Part shown: one piece after another, positions 10,756 through 21,364 of the stretch | Position numbering within the stretch: position 1 is the stretch's first letter | Layout of the letters: every line of letters starts with the position of its first letter | Source of the DNA: Littorina saxatilis | Lineage: Eukaryota; Mollusca; Gastropoda; Littorinimorpha; Littorinidae | NCBI RefSeq assembly: GCF_037325665.1 | Contig: NC_090255.1 | Location: forward strand, 5,595,978-5,659,977 | Direction: 5' to 3' | Length of the DNA: 64,000 nucleotides | Translations under genes and position numbers: made by a program | Notes under the pieces: generated by a model | What the model saw: the letters and a program-made list of their open reading frames with translations, nothing else | Databases searched by the model: none | Told to the model about the DNA's origin: nothing

Positions 10756-10926
10756 ATGACCTTGAGTCAAACCGGAAGTGACAGTAGCCTGTGCACTCAA
10801 GGAATGACCTATATGACCTTGAGTCAAACCGGAAGTGACAGTAGCCTGTGCACTCGAGGAATGACCTGTATGACCTTGAGTCAAACCGGAAGTGACAGTA
10901 GCCTGTGCACTCAAGGAATGACCTGT
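10756..10926. repeat. 57-bp minisatellite, 3 copies
   Basis: Unit starts ATGACCTTGAGTCAAACCGG and recurs at 10756, 10813 and 10870. 57 is a multiple of three, so the repeat keeps frame in the minus-strand reading (SAQATVTSGLTQGH motif). Confidence 0.9.
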
Positions 10927-10929
10927 TAA

Positions 10930-11345
10930 TCGGTGAACCTACGCTTCCGGCCGGAACCGGAAGCGCAGCTGTCGCGGACGACTGCTGACGTAAGGCAAGG
11001 CTCGAACCGGACGTGACAGTAGCCTGTGCACTAGCCGATGAACCTTTTACTTCCGGCCGAAGCCGGAAGCAGCTGTCGCGGACGACTGCTGACGTAGGTC
11101 GAAGCTCAAACCGGACGTGACAGTAGCCTGTGCACTAGCTGAAGAACCTCTACTTCCGGCCGAGGCTGGAAGCAGCTCTCGGCTGGAAGCAGCTGTCGCG
11201 GACGACTGCCGACGTAAGTCGAAGCTCGAACCGGACGTGACAATAGCCTGTGCACTAGCCGGTGAACCTCTTCCTTCCGGTCGAAGCCGGAAGCAGCTGT
11301 CGCGGACGACTGCTGACGTAAGTCGAAGCTCGACCGGACGTGACA
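10930..11345. repeat. About 103-bp minisatellite, 4 copies
   Basis: ACCGGACGTGACAGTAGCC recurs near 11006, 11110, 11230 (one base different) and 11333, each with AGCAGCTGTCGCGGACGACT. One unit has an extra short duplication. The minus reading gives Ser/Arg/Leu-rich repeats. It is related in sequence to the 57-bp array, since GTGACAGTAGCCTGTGCACT is common to both. Confidence 0.85.
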
Positions 11346-11945
11346 GTAGCCGGAAGGGCAGCTGCCGTAAACGGCTGCTGCAGACACCAACCTTGCTGTG
11401 ACAGGATCCCCGGAGGGACATGCACTGTTGCGTTACCGCAAGCGGAAGGCAACAAATGCCGGCCAGGAAGAGAAGAAGAAGGTCCCCACAGGGACAGTCC
11501 TGAAACGTCAGGGCGGCCAGCAGCCTGGTCAAGAGAAGACCCGGAGTCTGAAGGCACAGGCATCAAAGACGCCAAGGAGAGAACATCACCTAACCCCCAG
11601 GCGTGGGGCAGAGCTGGCGACGATGTCCAACCGCGGCATAGCCTCGCGAACGAGGGTACCTATCTCTGGAAATAAGTAAGAGATAAGAGTAGACCCCAGA
11701 GCACTAGACTCTGGAGCCGAAACAGTAGTAAACGGCAGCCTTAGAGGCAGAGACGGACGAATGAGAGCCAGGCGGCAATTCGTCCGGAGCAGAAATCGGC
11801 AGAGAAAAACGAAGTGTAATTCTTGGGTCCGAAACTACAATGACAGAGTTCTTACAAGAAGACGAGGATGAGAGGATTAGGGCTTAGCAGGGCCCTTGCC
11901 CTTACCCTCAGCACCCCGCTATTTCTCATTGTCGGCCATGTTGAC

Positions 11946-12780
11946 GCCGAGAGAAAATAAATAAACAACTGAAACTAACCAAGTCCGAACGGACGCAAAA
12001 ATTTCAGAAGAAAGCAAACAGAGAAGCTAACACAAGCGTAGTAGCTACCAAAGGCAGCTACACAACAAGCTACAAAAGAGTTAAGCTCCGAGCACAGACG
12101 AAAACATCAACATAGCAAACAACAACGTGCTAGCAGAAATGGCGACCAAGAGGGAAGCCACAACTCCTGAAATTAACCAAGTCCGAACGGACGCAAAAAT
12201 GTCAGAAGCAAGCAAGCAAACAAGCTAAGGCCAAAAAAAAAAAATTGTCTGTTTCTGGTAACATGGCTAAAAAAAATAGGGTCGGTAGGTCGGGATTTTT
12301 TTTAAATTTTTTTTTTATTTTTTTACCCCAAATGTAGACCAATAAAACTAACTTTAAAAATCGCGCAAAGAGACTGGATTCACTATACATAGAGACAAGA
12401 CACTCAACACATTTACAAATCGTCAGCGGACTTTCGTTTTCACACGTTTTTGTTGTTCATTTTCTCACCCTGTCCTTTACCACCAAAAAAAACCCAACAT
12501 ATTTTGAGTTTGGAAAAAAAAAGTTTAGGGTCGGCGCCGAAATTTAGGGTCGGTCGGGTGACCAGAAACAGACAATTTTTTTTTGTTGGCCTAACACACG
12601 CGTAGTAACTACCAAAGGCAGCTAAACAACAAGCTACAAAAGCGTTAAGCGTCCGAGCACGGACGAAAACAACAACATAGCAAAAAGCAACGTGCTAGCA
12701 AAAAATGGTGACCAAGAAGGAAGCCAAAACAACCACTGAAAACTTCAAAGTCCAACGGACGTAAGAAATTCTCAGCAGAA
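11946..12780. repeat. Diverged tandem duplication carrying a MITE
   Basis: A roughly 190-bp unit beginning near AACCAAGTCCGAACGGACGC and running through GTAGTAGCTACCAAAGGCAG occurs at about 11975-12170. It starts again at about 12175 and continues after 12592. The second unit is interrupted by the MITE at 12229-12591. It probably belongs to the 5' non-coding part of the DIRS-like fossil. Confidence 0.65.
12229..12591. mobile_element. MITE with TAA target duplication, 363 bp
   Basis: Ends are GGCC plus an A run and TTGTCTGTTTCTGGT, mirrored by ACCAGAAACAGACAA plus a T run and GGCC. TAA flanks both sides (12226-12228 and 12592-12594). The related tandem unit has the uninterrupted phrase GAAGCTAACACAAGCG at about 12023-12038, which is an empty site. 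A 3-bp TWA-type duplication suggests the PIF/Harbinger group, but the TIR alone does not prove it. Confidence 0.8.
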
Positions 12781-13135
12781 AACAACAACAAAGTCAAAGG
12801 ACTAAAGGAAAGATCTCACCAGCTGGAAACAGCCAGAAAGCAGACAGGAGCCGAGGCCGGTGGGTGTCAGTAGACAACCAGCCAGAGCAAAGCAAAACAC
12901 GACCTGTCTTCTCAAGTGATAGAAGTCGATTGATGCACGTGGTAGGCACCAATGGTGACGTAGCTCACCCACTAATGGGAGGCAACCGCGGGTGGCAAGT
13001 ACCATGGTGCTGTCACTTTTTTAGTTGGGGTTGCTTCCCTTATACCTAGACGGGTAGCTTTTATCATACCTAAGCATCTCGAAGTGTGTCAATGCTATTA
13101 TGTGATTCGGAGTAAGAATATGTAACTTAATGTGT
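12595..13135. other. Probable terminal region of the DIRS-like fossil
   Basis: The last part (GCTATTATGTGATTCGGAGT, 13094-13113, then AAGAATATGTAA) closely matches the left edge of the inverted-repeat unit at 32618-32650. I infer that both are ends of the same retroelement family. No gene is seen. Confidence 0.4.
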
Positions 13136-13329
13136 GTTTACAAGCAGAAAAGCATATCAAAGTCAAGAATCGTGTTTTTCTTTTTCTATTTTCAGCTTGT
13201 AGCTTCCTACAGACACTTAAAGCAACAGTGTAGTACCACTCAGAGTCCCATATCTTGTACTTTATTTTTGACCATCTGTGCAACACTTTATGGACCCATA
13301 ATCTGAGCTGTTCACTTATACAAATTTGA

Positions 13330-14468
13330 TTTTAATGATAACTTTAAAGAGCAAATAAGGTACCTAATTTTTAAGCTTCCAAGCTTAAATTCAATCCCAC
13401 AGTCCGGATGTCCTCGAAGATTATTTGACCAAATTTAAATTAAATTTGGTTGAACAATTAGGGCGTGAGAGTGCGGCATCAACTTTTACTAAACAGCGGA
13501 TATGACGTCATCAAAGATATTTATCAAAACAAAAACAAACAAAACAAGAAGGGCAAAGCCCATACGACTCACATGCTTGACCTTCTGCTTTACACATTTT
13601 TCCTACCAAAATACCCAAGGTCAAGGTCATCCAAGGTCATGCAACACAAAGCTGTTAATTCAAGACATAGGAAGTACAATGGTGCTTATTGGCTTTTTCT
13701 ACCATGAGATATGGTCACTTTTAGTGGTTCACTACCTTATTTTGGTCACATTTCATAAGGGTCAAAGTGACCTTGACCTTGATCATATGGGACCAAATGT
13801 GTCTCATGATGAAAGCATAACATGTGCCCCACATAATTTTTAAGTTTGAAACAGTTATCTTCCATAGTTCAAGGTCAAGGTCACAGGAGCTCTTCAAAGT
13901 TGGATTGTATACATATTTTGAAGTGACCTTGACCTTGAAGCAAGGTAAACCAAACTGGTATCAAAAGATGGGGCTTACTTTGCCCTATATATCATATATA
14001 GGTGAGGTATTCAATCTCAAAAACTTCAGAGAAAATGGGAAAAATGTGAAAAATAGCTGGTTTTTAGACAACATTTATGGCCCCTGCGACCTTGACCTTG
14101 AAGCAAGGTCAAGATGCTATGTATGTTTTTTGGGGCCTTGTCATCATACACCATCTTGCCAAATTTGGTACTGATAGACTGAATAGTGTCCAAGAAATAT
14201 TCAACGTTAAAGTTTTCCGGACGGCCGGACGGACGGACGGACGGACGACTCGGGTGAGTACATAGACTCACTTTTGCTTCGCATGTGAGTCAAAAAACGT
14301 CTTGGGATATCATACCCAGGAACTCTCATGTTTAGTTTCATGAAGATCGGTCCAGAAGTTTACTCTGAATCACTCTACACGCACACACACACACACACAA
14401 AGGCCACACCCTCGTCTTGATTCCCCGTCTATGTTAAATCATTGTCAAAACTTGACTAAATGTAAAAA
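13330..14468 (+). mobile_element. Family A copy split by a family B element
   Basis: 13330-13543 holds the family A block with CCGGATATGACGTCATC-type sequence. 14292-14468 resumes at CATACCCAGGAACTCTCATG and ends with TTGTCAAAACTTGACTAAATG. The two halves join across the insertion at an A run, as the uninterrupted copy at 21917-22795 predicts. Confidence 0.75.
13544..14291 (-). mobile_element. Family B element, 748 bp
   Basis: In element sense it starts with the hairpin TGACTCACATGCGAAGC...AAGTGAGTC and ends GGGCTTTGCCCTTCTTGT, again a hairpin a few bases from the end. It inserts in an A/T run with no target duplication visible. The body contains many copies of the phrase AAGGTCAAGGTCA. Other copies are at 39464-40246 and 53200-54014. 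Frames inside are not conserved as proteins. Confidence 0.75.
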
Positions 14469-14764
14469 ACAAACCACTAAATAAATATTAACTAATGATA
14501 GATTATGATTAAAAATTCCTTTTTCCACTGTGATACCGCAGAAATTCCCTTTACCGACCCCCGTTTCTACGACTACATATACTACCTTTTTACGACCGAT
14601 TTTGCCACCACATATGCATTTTAGTTTTTACTATATAATGAACCCCCAGTGAACGACTCGCCCCAGCACATGATTTACTGCTATTAACTTTCATTTCAAA
14701 AGCCTGTATCAAGCAAGCAATTAATGAATGTAACACAAAACACAATATCAGGTCACACACTTAC

Positions 14765-14864
14765 TGCTTGGCATTGTGTCCATCTCATCAGAGGCTGCAG
14801 ACGGCTCTTCGACATCATACTCGACCTTCACCACCACAGTACACGGCTGCTTCCTCGACTTCAT
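14765..14864 (-). CDS. Candidate first coding exon, inverted paralogue of the zinc-finger gene exon 1
   Basis: Minus-strand ATG at 14864 opens 33 codons plus one base (MKSRKQPCTVVVKVEYDVEE then PSAASDEMDTMPS), ending at a GTAAGT donor (14764-14759). The + strand copy at 28550-28646 encodes 32 matching codons. Between the copies there is one 3-bp in-frame length change, at least one synonymous change and conservative replacements such as D/E, the pattern of selection on a protein. About 370 bp around the exon is also shared. No zinc-finger exon is found downstream on this strand within the window, so this is either a partial duplicate (pseudogene) or an exon whose partner lies outside. Confidence 0.55.
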
Positions 14865-14934
14865 CCTGATATGTTAGCTGGTTGTCCTTACCTGGTGGAC
14901 ATACAATATTCACACAAGCTATGTTTTATCACAA

Positions 14935-16435
14935 CTGATTTTTGTTTTTAAAGCTGTGGTCTATTTATGACTTTCCGGGGCTACAAGGTTGAAAAATAGG
15001 GATAAAATCATGTAAGATAACATTTCCAATTAGACTTGTAGTAAAGGACAGTGTTCAGTCAAGGCTGAAATTGTCAGTGGTTGCTGCAGAATAGTCAATT
15101 GTTGGGAAAGGACAAAGGAATAATGGATACATTTTTAAGATCAATTTTATACCGGATTTTTATTTATTTTTTTTTCTTCTGGAAATTGGTTGTGTTTGAT
15201 TTGTCAATGGTGAAGCAGCATGGTGTGATCAAAGGGAGAGAATCTGTTTTGTTTTTCTCTCCAATATTCTAGGTTGCAGTTAATGCAAGTTGTAGTCACA
15301 GCTACATTGTGTTATTGCAATTGACTTATGATTACACGATCAAAGGGAGATAACCTGTTAGTGTTTTGTTGTGCATTGTGTTGTGTTGGGCTGAACTTGT
15401 TTCAGTTTTTGTTTTTTTCCAAGATTTGATGCTGCAATGAAATCAATGCGTAGTCAAGGCTACATTGTTTTGTGATTGCAATTTAATTTTGATGGTATGT
15501 TTTGTTTTTTCCAAGATTTGATTCTGCAATGAAATCAATGCGTAGTCAAGGCTACATTGTTTTGTGATTGCAGTTTAATTTTGATGGTATGTTCAAGAAC
15601 CTCTTAGGTGTGATTGTGTGTTTGTTTTGTATGCATGTAAAAGATAAAGAAGAAGATTGCTGCCAGGGGACAAATTCCGGACATGTACATTATTTCCTGA
15701 TTTTTTTTATAATTTTTTTTGGGGGGGTGTATGGTCGTTGCTTTTGGTGGTTGTAACGAAAAGGGTGAATGTATTTGGCCACGACAAATATTTTAGATAG
15801 TAACCTTTTAGCCTAAACGTTTTTGACAAAGGCTTAAATGAAATTGACTGAGGATCTTTTTTGCAACTTGTGGTTTCAGTGTGATGGTTTTCAGTGTGTA
15901 GATAGGTTGTCATTTGGCACCCTATGTTTTGGCGAGCGTTGTGCACAGTTTATATTTTTGGATATAGTGTGGCTTCCCATTGATGCACCGTACGATTGTC
16001 TTTGTGGTTTTTTGCCATACGTTTTTGTCTTTAAGAATTCTTTTGGTGGTAAAGAATTGTTTGTGCAAATTGGCTTGTAATATTCTGTCGTTGATGACAC
16101 TTGGTCAACGACGTGCATGTCCCGGGGGGTGTATGTGAGACGATGACTGTCCATGACATTGTTTGCACGCTTGTTGGTTTGTTTTGCGCATTGCACTAAT
16201 AAGATGTGTGCCTGTATGATCACGTGATCACGTGAGACCGCGAGACTTGTGAAAGATCTCGACAGTCGAGCGGGAACCTTTGCGAAGTAAAGAACAAGAA
16301 ATGATTTCACTTGCTCGACTCACTTTTATTGCGTTTGACTGAGAAGCATTCACCAACCAACAACCACCAGAACAAATAGAACAACAACACCACAAAAACA
16401 AACTCAGTAAGCTAAAAAGAATAGACATACAGAAA
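14935..16435. other. T-rich region, no firm gene
   Basis: Contains a 92-bp tandem duplication (15419-15510 and 15511-15602, unit CCAAGATTTGATKCTGCAAT...) and an older related unit near 15285. The antisense frame of 139 codons at 15891-16310 has no recognisable domain or start context. It could be a 3' UTR, but nothing proves it. Confidence 0.45.
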
Positions 16436-16632
16436 AGCATGTTATCCTGCTCAGCGCAACCACTACCGCACTATTCTGCATGGCTTGGCGATTTCACTGC
16501 TTTTCCCACGAGCGGTGGACTGACGAAACTACGAGTATGTGGTCTTGGTGAAAAAAAGCAGTGCGTTTAGTTTCATTCTGTGAGTTCGACAGCTTGATAA
16601 ATGTTGCTATTTCGCCTTACGAGACTTGTTAC
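16436..16632 (-). mobile_element. Family A fragment (5' part)
   Basis: Reverse-complement match to the 5' third of family A, ending TTCGCCTTACGAGACTTGTT, very like 21365-21528. Confidence 0.7.
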
Positions 16633-16633
16633 T

Positions 16634-16790
16634 TTTGTGGCTGAAAATAAACTTGTTGACTTGACTTAAAATTGTGTGTCTGGGTTTTGTAAATAAACAC
16701 AGATCAATAGATTGTGGCATCACATGATCTGTCTTTGTTGTCCAAACATTTCTTGTAGTCCGGGGCACAAAGTGACCCGACCCTTCTGTA
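16634..16790 (+). repeat. Family C repeat
   Basis: GTTGACTTGACTTAAAATTG through TCTTGTAGTCCGGGGCACAA to GACCCGACC. It recurs in + orientation at 24676-24995 and inverted at 20851-21060. Those two share the same internal duplication and the same T-rich insertion. Confidence 0.75.
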
Positions 16791-17197
16791 ACTCAACTAC
16801 AAAAACAAACAAAAAACAAAAAATTAGCCACAGCTATACGCCAGCGCATGTTTGTAAAACGAACTTCTGACACCATTGTAGTGACAGCCGAGCTGTAAAC
16901 ATATAACAAGACGAGACATTTCACGCATCCACTCTATCGCTCCGACGTACATGAAAACACAGGTGGTAAAACTCTTGTTACGGCGCGCTGTCAGTGTGTA
17001 CGTCAGTTCAGTAGGGATCTTCAGTCAACACTAACTAATAAGCCCGCCGAAGCGTGGCATATTGCTTCCGGTCACGGGAGGGGAAAAGGGAGTTGTTTCC
17101 CTTACTCCGTAAGGGAAACCCACAAAGTGACAAACACTACAATAATGAAACGACCATTCTCGTCTCGAACAACATCATGAACACAATAAATGAATAA

Positions 17198-17446
17198 TTA
17201 TTCAAAGTTGTTGCGAAACAACACTGCAACACCTTTACTTCCATAGTCGCATCCTGCTACAAAACACTCAAAGCCCCACTGTGATCTTACAGTGTTCTCC
17301 TGATCGTATTTCAAATGTGTCTCTTGCAACAAAAATATGTTACCGTTTTGCTCTCTCAAAAAAGGTAGTTTGTTGAAATGCTTGGTGCCATTTGGTTTAG
17401 TGAAGTAGACAAACCGTGAAAACAAAAACACCAGACTTACTGACAC
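17198..17446 (-). pseudogene. LINE endonuclease N-terminal fragment
   Basis: Minus-strand frame with FLLQETHLKYDQEN and SKGVAVLFRNNFE. These are the first two signature blocks of the apurinic-type endonuclease of L1/Tx1-like LINEs; the LQETH glutamate is a metal-binding residue. Only about 70 residues remain, and the rest of the endonuclease and the RT are missing. It ends close to the palindrome at 17451. Confidence 0.65.
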
Positions 17447-17450
17447 TGAC

Positions 17451-17512
17451 CACAGGCGGAGGTATCGTCCACTGGACTACTAGTAGTCCAGTGGACGATA
17501 CTTCCGCCTGTG
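17451..17512. repeat. 62-bp near-perfect palindrome flanked by CACTGAC repeats
   Basis: Arms of 31 bp meet at ACTAGT with no spacer and one mismatch (CACAGGCGGAGG against CTTCCGCCTGTG). CACTGAC lies immediately outside on both sides (17444-17450 and 17513-17519), which looks like a 7-bp target-site duplication. Confidence 0.9.
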
Positions 17513-17591
17513 CACTGACACAGTACGAGACAACATGGGAGAGAAAATAGAACGAACAAACAATAAAACAATGGCAATACTGCCGCGTTTA

Positions 17592-18134
17592 ACAAGAAGA
17601 GCAAACGCTCGATCGAGTCACTTTCGCAGTTCTGAATATTATATGAGGCATCAGATGGACAGGAAGAAATTGCTATTCACAACACAATGAGTCACGTTCA
17701 CATAAAATTTGAGCCCGGTCACTTTTATAGTTTCCGAGAAAAGCCCAACGTTAAGTTGTGTGTTGCCGAACAGAAAAGGCTAGTTATCTCCCTTGTTTTT
17801 CTGATAACGTTCGTAAAAGGCTACAGATGTAAATACTTTGATGTAAAGAATAATCCTACAAAGTTTCAATCACATCCGATGAACTTTGTCAAAGATATAA
17901 AATGTCTAATTTTTCCTTTGACGCTGACCTGTGACCTTGAAAAAGGTCAAAGGTCAACGAAACCATCGTTAAAGTGTAGAGGTCATTGGAGGTCACGACT
18001 AAACAAAATATGAGCCCGATCGCTTTGATAGTTTCCGAGAAAAGTCCAACGTTAAGGTGGTGTCTACGGACGGCCGGCCGGCCGGACAGACTAACACTGA
18101 CCGATTACATAGTCACTTTTTCTCAAGTGACTCA
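17592..18134 (-). mobile_element. Family B' element, 543 bp
   Basis: Element sense starts TGAGTCACTTGAGAAAAAGT then GACTC (hairpin) and ends GAGCGTTTGCTCTTCTT (hairpin). It has the same layout as family B but a different body. The second copy at 59501-60039 is in the opposite orientation. An open frame of at least 108 codons (17687-18013, starting MSHVHIKFEPGHFYSFREKP) has the same translation in both copies, which shows that the copies are young. I do not infer a protein. Confidence 0.75.
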
Positions 18135-19736
18135 AAAACCGCTCGTGACAGCCACGACACCGGAATCTTCGCCATTACAGAAGCACGACTGAAAGTTACA
18201 CACATTACGCACCATTGGCTATTACAAGTCATGTGTTAAAAGGTGTAGTCTTCGGAATGCCGTGCGTGGCTGGACAACCACAAAGTTGGCTACGGACCCC
18301 CCAGGCTCAGAGACCCGCACTCTCCACAAGCTACCTATATTTTTTGCCGTCCAATAAGATTTTCTTCAAAAATTCAATTATAACAACACAGAAGAAAAAG
18401 AAGAAGAAGACTCAGAAAGACATGTATTTCATCAACAGTGCGATCCCTAATCAGCCACTGACTGTACATCAAGAGATGCGGTTCGCAATTACGGTCAGAG
18501 ATCCTGGCAGAGTAACTAACTCGATGCGAAGCAGATTTACATGTTTAACCGTAACTTCTTTTTCTGCGTTCCTGCATGACAACTATAACCACAACTAAAA
18601 CCAATTTATTGCTGCTTCTAGGACGGAAGGCAGTGCCAGTGATCACAGTTGTTGTTGCAATCTCAGTGCCATCACCAAAATGCTTCACTGTTCACAATAA
18701 AAAGGAACAGATTTAGTGCAAAATAAAAGGAAGGAGTGTTAAAAAGGAAAAAAAGTTAAACACATTTTAAAAAATACTAGAGACATCCAGATTCATCTTC
18801 GTCAAATGTTCGTGAGTTCCAATCTTCGCGAGTTTGTTGAAGTGGTGACGTCACATCCCGTCACCACTTTCCAATTTCGGTCCAGGTTTACGCAAAGTTC
18901 TTCGTGCGCGTTCCTCTGTTTTTCTTAAAGGCATATGTACGCGCTCCCGTGTTTACAAAGTGTAGTTTGCCCATAATCGATGTCAAACGCACCATAAGAC
19001 CATGTAATGACGATATGTCGCCATGCGCGGACCATATACATGCATTACAGCTTGTTTTAGAGTCTCAAAAACTTTGGATGTAAACAAAGACGCGGAGTTA
19101 TTTCCCTTGCGTCAACGCTACCTCTGTTGGCAAATCTATAAATAGGACGATCCAGATCAAAATGAAAATTAACATATCTCAACATTGAAGGGGTCCTAGA
19201 CCACAATATTTTGCAGGGAACTTAATTTAGCATGTCTCCAGCTGTTGGTAAAGCAATTAGCGTGTATAGTCATCAAGTACATATGGCTTTAAATTCAACC
19301 CATGATCCAATTGTTGAACCTTTGTGTATGGATGACATTTTAAATAATCAATATTTGTTTTGTGCACTTGAGGCTTGATGGATCTATGGCTTTGTCAGTA
19401 TGTGTTAGCTAATGTTGGTAAAATACCCATTAACATTATTTAGGACAATGAGACACACACACACACACACAGTAACCACCATCCCCTAAAAACAAAACAA
19501 CAACAGACAAACAAACACAAAAACCAACAATGCATACCTATGCCTACACCAGCACATGCTGAAGGACTATGAGTATGAGTAACAAACACATACTTGGCGG
19601 CATACTTTTGTGTGCTGGCGTATATTGATTTATACAAGATGTCATCCCTGGAATGTTATGAATATATACTATGTGATCCAGACACTGAGACAGGACCAAC
19701 AAGTCAGTCACAGGGGCGAACAAAGCGACTGCTGAC

Positions 19737-19767
<31 letters not shown>

Positions 19768-20830
19768 AAGCCCTCTCTCTCTGCATTCGCTGCTTTCAGA
19801 ATGCCATAATTTAATGCAAAATCGTAAAACGTGCTGATCTTCGAACGTTTAATGCTGGGTACACAAGCAACACTGAAACAAAAAATTCTGAAAAGCGAAC
19901 CACACGCGGCACTTGGCAGGATATGTCGCCCGTCGACTGAAGTTCTGAGTTTTGTGTGGGTATCCGTGTTCGTGCACTGCCACTAGGCCTCCAAAATGAA
20001 CAGTTTACAGATGCACTGTCCACAGAAGCGTCGTAAAGATATTAAACTTTAACACTGCGCATATAAAACATATTTTTAACGAAAGTTATGAAAAGGACTA
20101 AAAGAACTCACGAAGATTGCTGATTGAGGTTCGTCAAACAGGCCTTTTTCCCCACGCAGATCCCGATCTTCGGCAAGCAGAGATGGGTGCGAAAAACCAA
20201 GCGCATGCGCATTGAGGCACAAAGTTAAAAATAGAGAGGAAATCCCCACGACCGACGAATATAGAGAATGTATGTATGTCTCTGGTCTGACGAAGGTTGA
20301 ATCTGGATGTCCCTACTAACAAAAATAAGATGGTAGGGCTCCAAAACCGACTTGCCGGTTCCCGAGCCACTCCGTATTCATTCCCCATCAACTTTGGAAC
20401 AGTGAACAGGCCCATGGCCATGATTCGATTTCGAGCGCAGAAATTCGTGCCGAGTGTTTTACGCATGCGATCCGAGGGTGCAAGGTTTGCTGGGATATAT
20501 GAACATCTGAATTGAGTAAGATTCCATGCCAATTATAATACTCTTGCCGTTTAAATTCATCCTTGTTTTATTTTACCGCTGCGTCTTGTATTTGTTTGAA
20601 TTAGGCAAAAAAGACATGTCCATGGAGGGGAGGTCACTACCACATGTTTCCGGTATCAACGCAGATTTCGCGACTTCACAGGAATGCAAACTCGTGCCAT
20701 AAATTGTTATAAAGCCATCGGTTAAACGGCAATGACTGAGCCTTTCACACAGCGGACACATAGCTTCAAGGAACGGTGAGTGGTTTCGACAGGTAGTTTG
20801 AAAAAGGAACAAAATCCGCTAAAAGCCTCA
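18135..20830. other. No firm gene; scattered repeat pieces
   Basis: 18473-18590 and 20300-20425 each recur inverted at 50178-50290 and 50045-50150. A TGCGCATGCGC-like NRF1-type site (AGCGCATGCGCATTG, about 20206-20220) and GTGACGTCAC (CRE-like, 18843-18852) are promoter-style motifs without a linked frame. An AC run lies at 19452-19470. A run of 20 or more C followed by A lies at 19735-19767. Confidence 0.45.
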
Positions 20831-20850
20831 CACTCACAGTCACGACTACC

Positions 20851-21060
20851 CCGGACTACAAGAAATGTTTGGACAACAAAGACAGATCTTTTTTTTAATT
20901 TTTTTTATTCAATTAATAAAACACAACAGATCATGTGATGCCACAATCTATTGATTTACAAAACCCAGACTTTGTGCCCCGGACTACCCCGGACTACAAG
21001 AAATGTTTGGACAACAAAGACAGATCATGTGATGCCATAATCTATTGATCTGTGTTTATC
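20851..21060 (-). repeat. Family C repeat, composite copy
   Basis: Inverted relative to 16634. It holds two partial family C units separated by a T/A-rich insertion, TTATTCAATTAATAAAACAC. The same composite is at 24676-24995 on the other strand. Confidence 0.7.
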
Positions 21061-21084
21061 TCCGAGTACGCTAGTACTAGGGCT

Positions 21085-21364
21085 CAGCAGACGTGTGTGT
21101 GTCTGTCTGTCTGTCTGGACTTAACAGCTTATTGCTGGGAAACTACTGGGCGCATAAATATAGCGTCATAAAAAGATTACGTCACGGTCGAAAGTCTTTG
21201 ACGTCAATTAATGCATCATCCCTGTAGTTTTTTTTCTCTCGCGCGGTGTGTGTGTGTGTGTGTGTGCGTGCGCGTGCATGAGTCTGTACTCGTGTGTGTG
21301 TGTGTAAGAAAGAGAGAGGGAGTGTGTGTGTGTGTGAAGAGTGCTCGGGTCCAGCGCGAGCGTT
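21085..21364. repeat. TG microsatellite-bearing repeat, inverted copy at 62415-62650
   Basis: ATTACGTCACGGTCGAAAGT, CTTTGACGTCAATTAATGCA and CATGAGTCTGTACTCGTGTG match the complement of 62430-62640. Non-coding; ATGACGTCA-type CREs occur within it. Confidence 0.6.

Larger units (their letters stand above)
9362..11945 (-). mobile_element. DIRS-like retroelement fossil: gag-type region
   Basis: Minus-strand coding remnant. The longest open part (9669-10751) is rich in Ser, Leu, Pro and Ala. Its last third contains a helical block, RTLSSSVEVGRQLLELSS, and downstream frames carry LFGHLASDARKQEIESN and a Lys/Gln-rich tail. This order resembles the Gag-like first ORF of DIRS/Ngaro tyrosine-recombinase retroelements. 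Two minisatellites (10756-10926 and 10930-11345) lie inside the upstream part. No reverse transcriptase or recombinase region is seen, so the element is incomplete. It looks broken in several places and fairly old. Family assignment is from memory of the protein style and is moderate at best. Confidence 0.45.

Noticed and set aside
9911-11575. Several overlapping ORFs of 90-200 codons on both strands
   Set aside because: GC-rich minisatellites and the gag-type fossil give open frames in several phases; only the longest minus frame has recognisable protein character.
15891-16310. 139-codon minus-strand ORF
   Set aside because: No domain, no start context, amino-acid mix typical of random AT-rich sequence.
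17687-18013. 108-codon ORF identical in two places, as a conserved protein
   Set aside because: Identity reflects recent copies of family B'; there is no evidence of codon-level selection and the frame runs to the hairpin ends.
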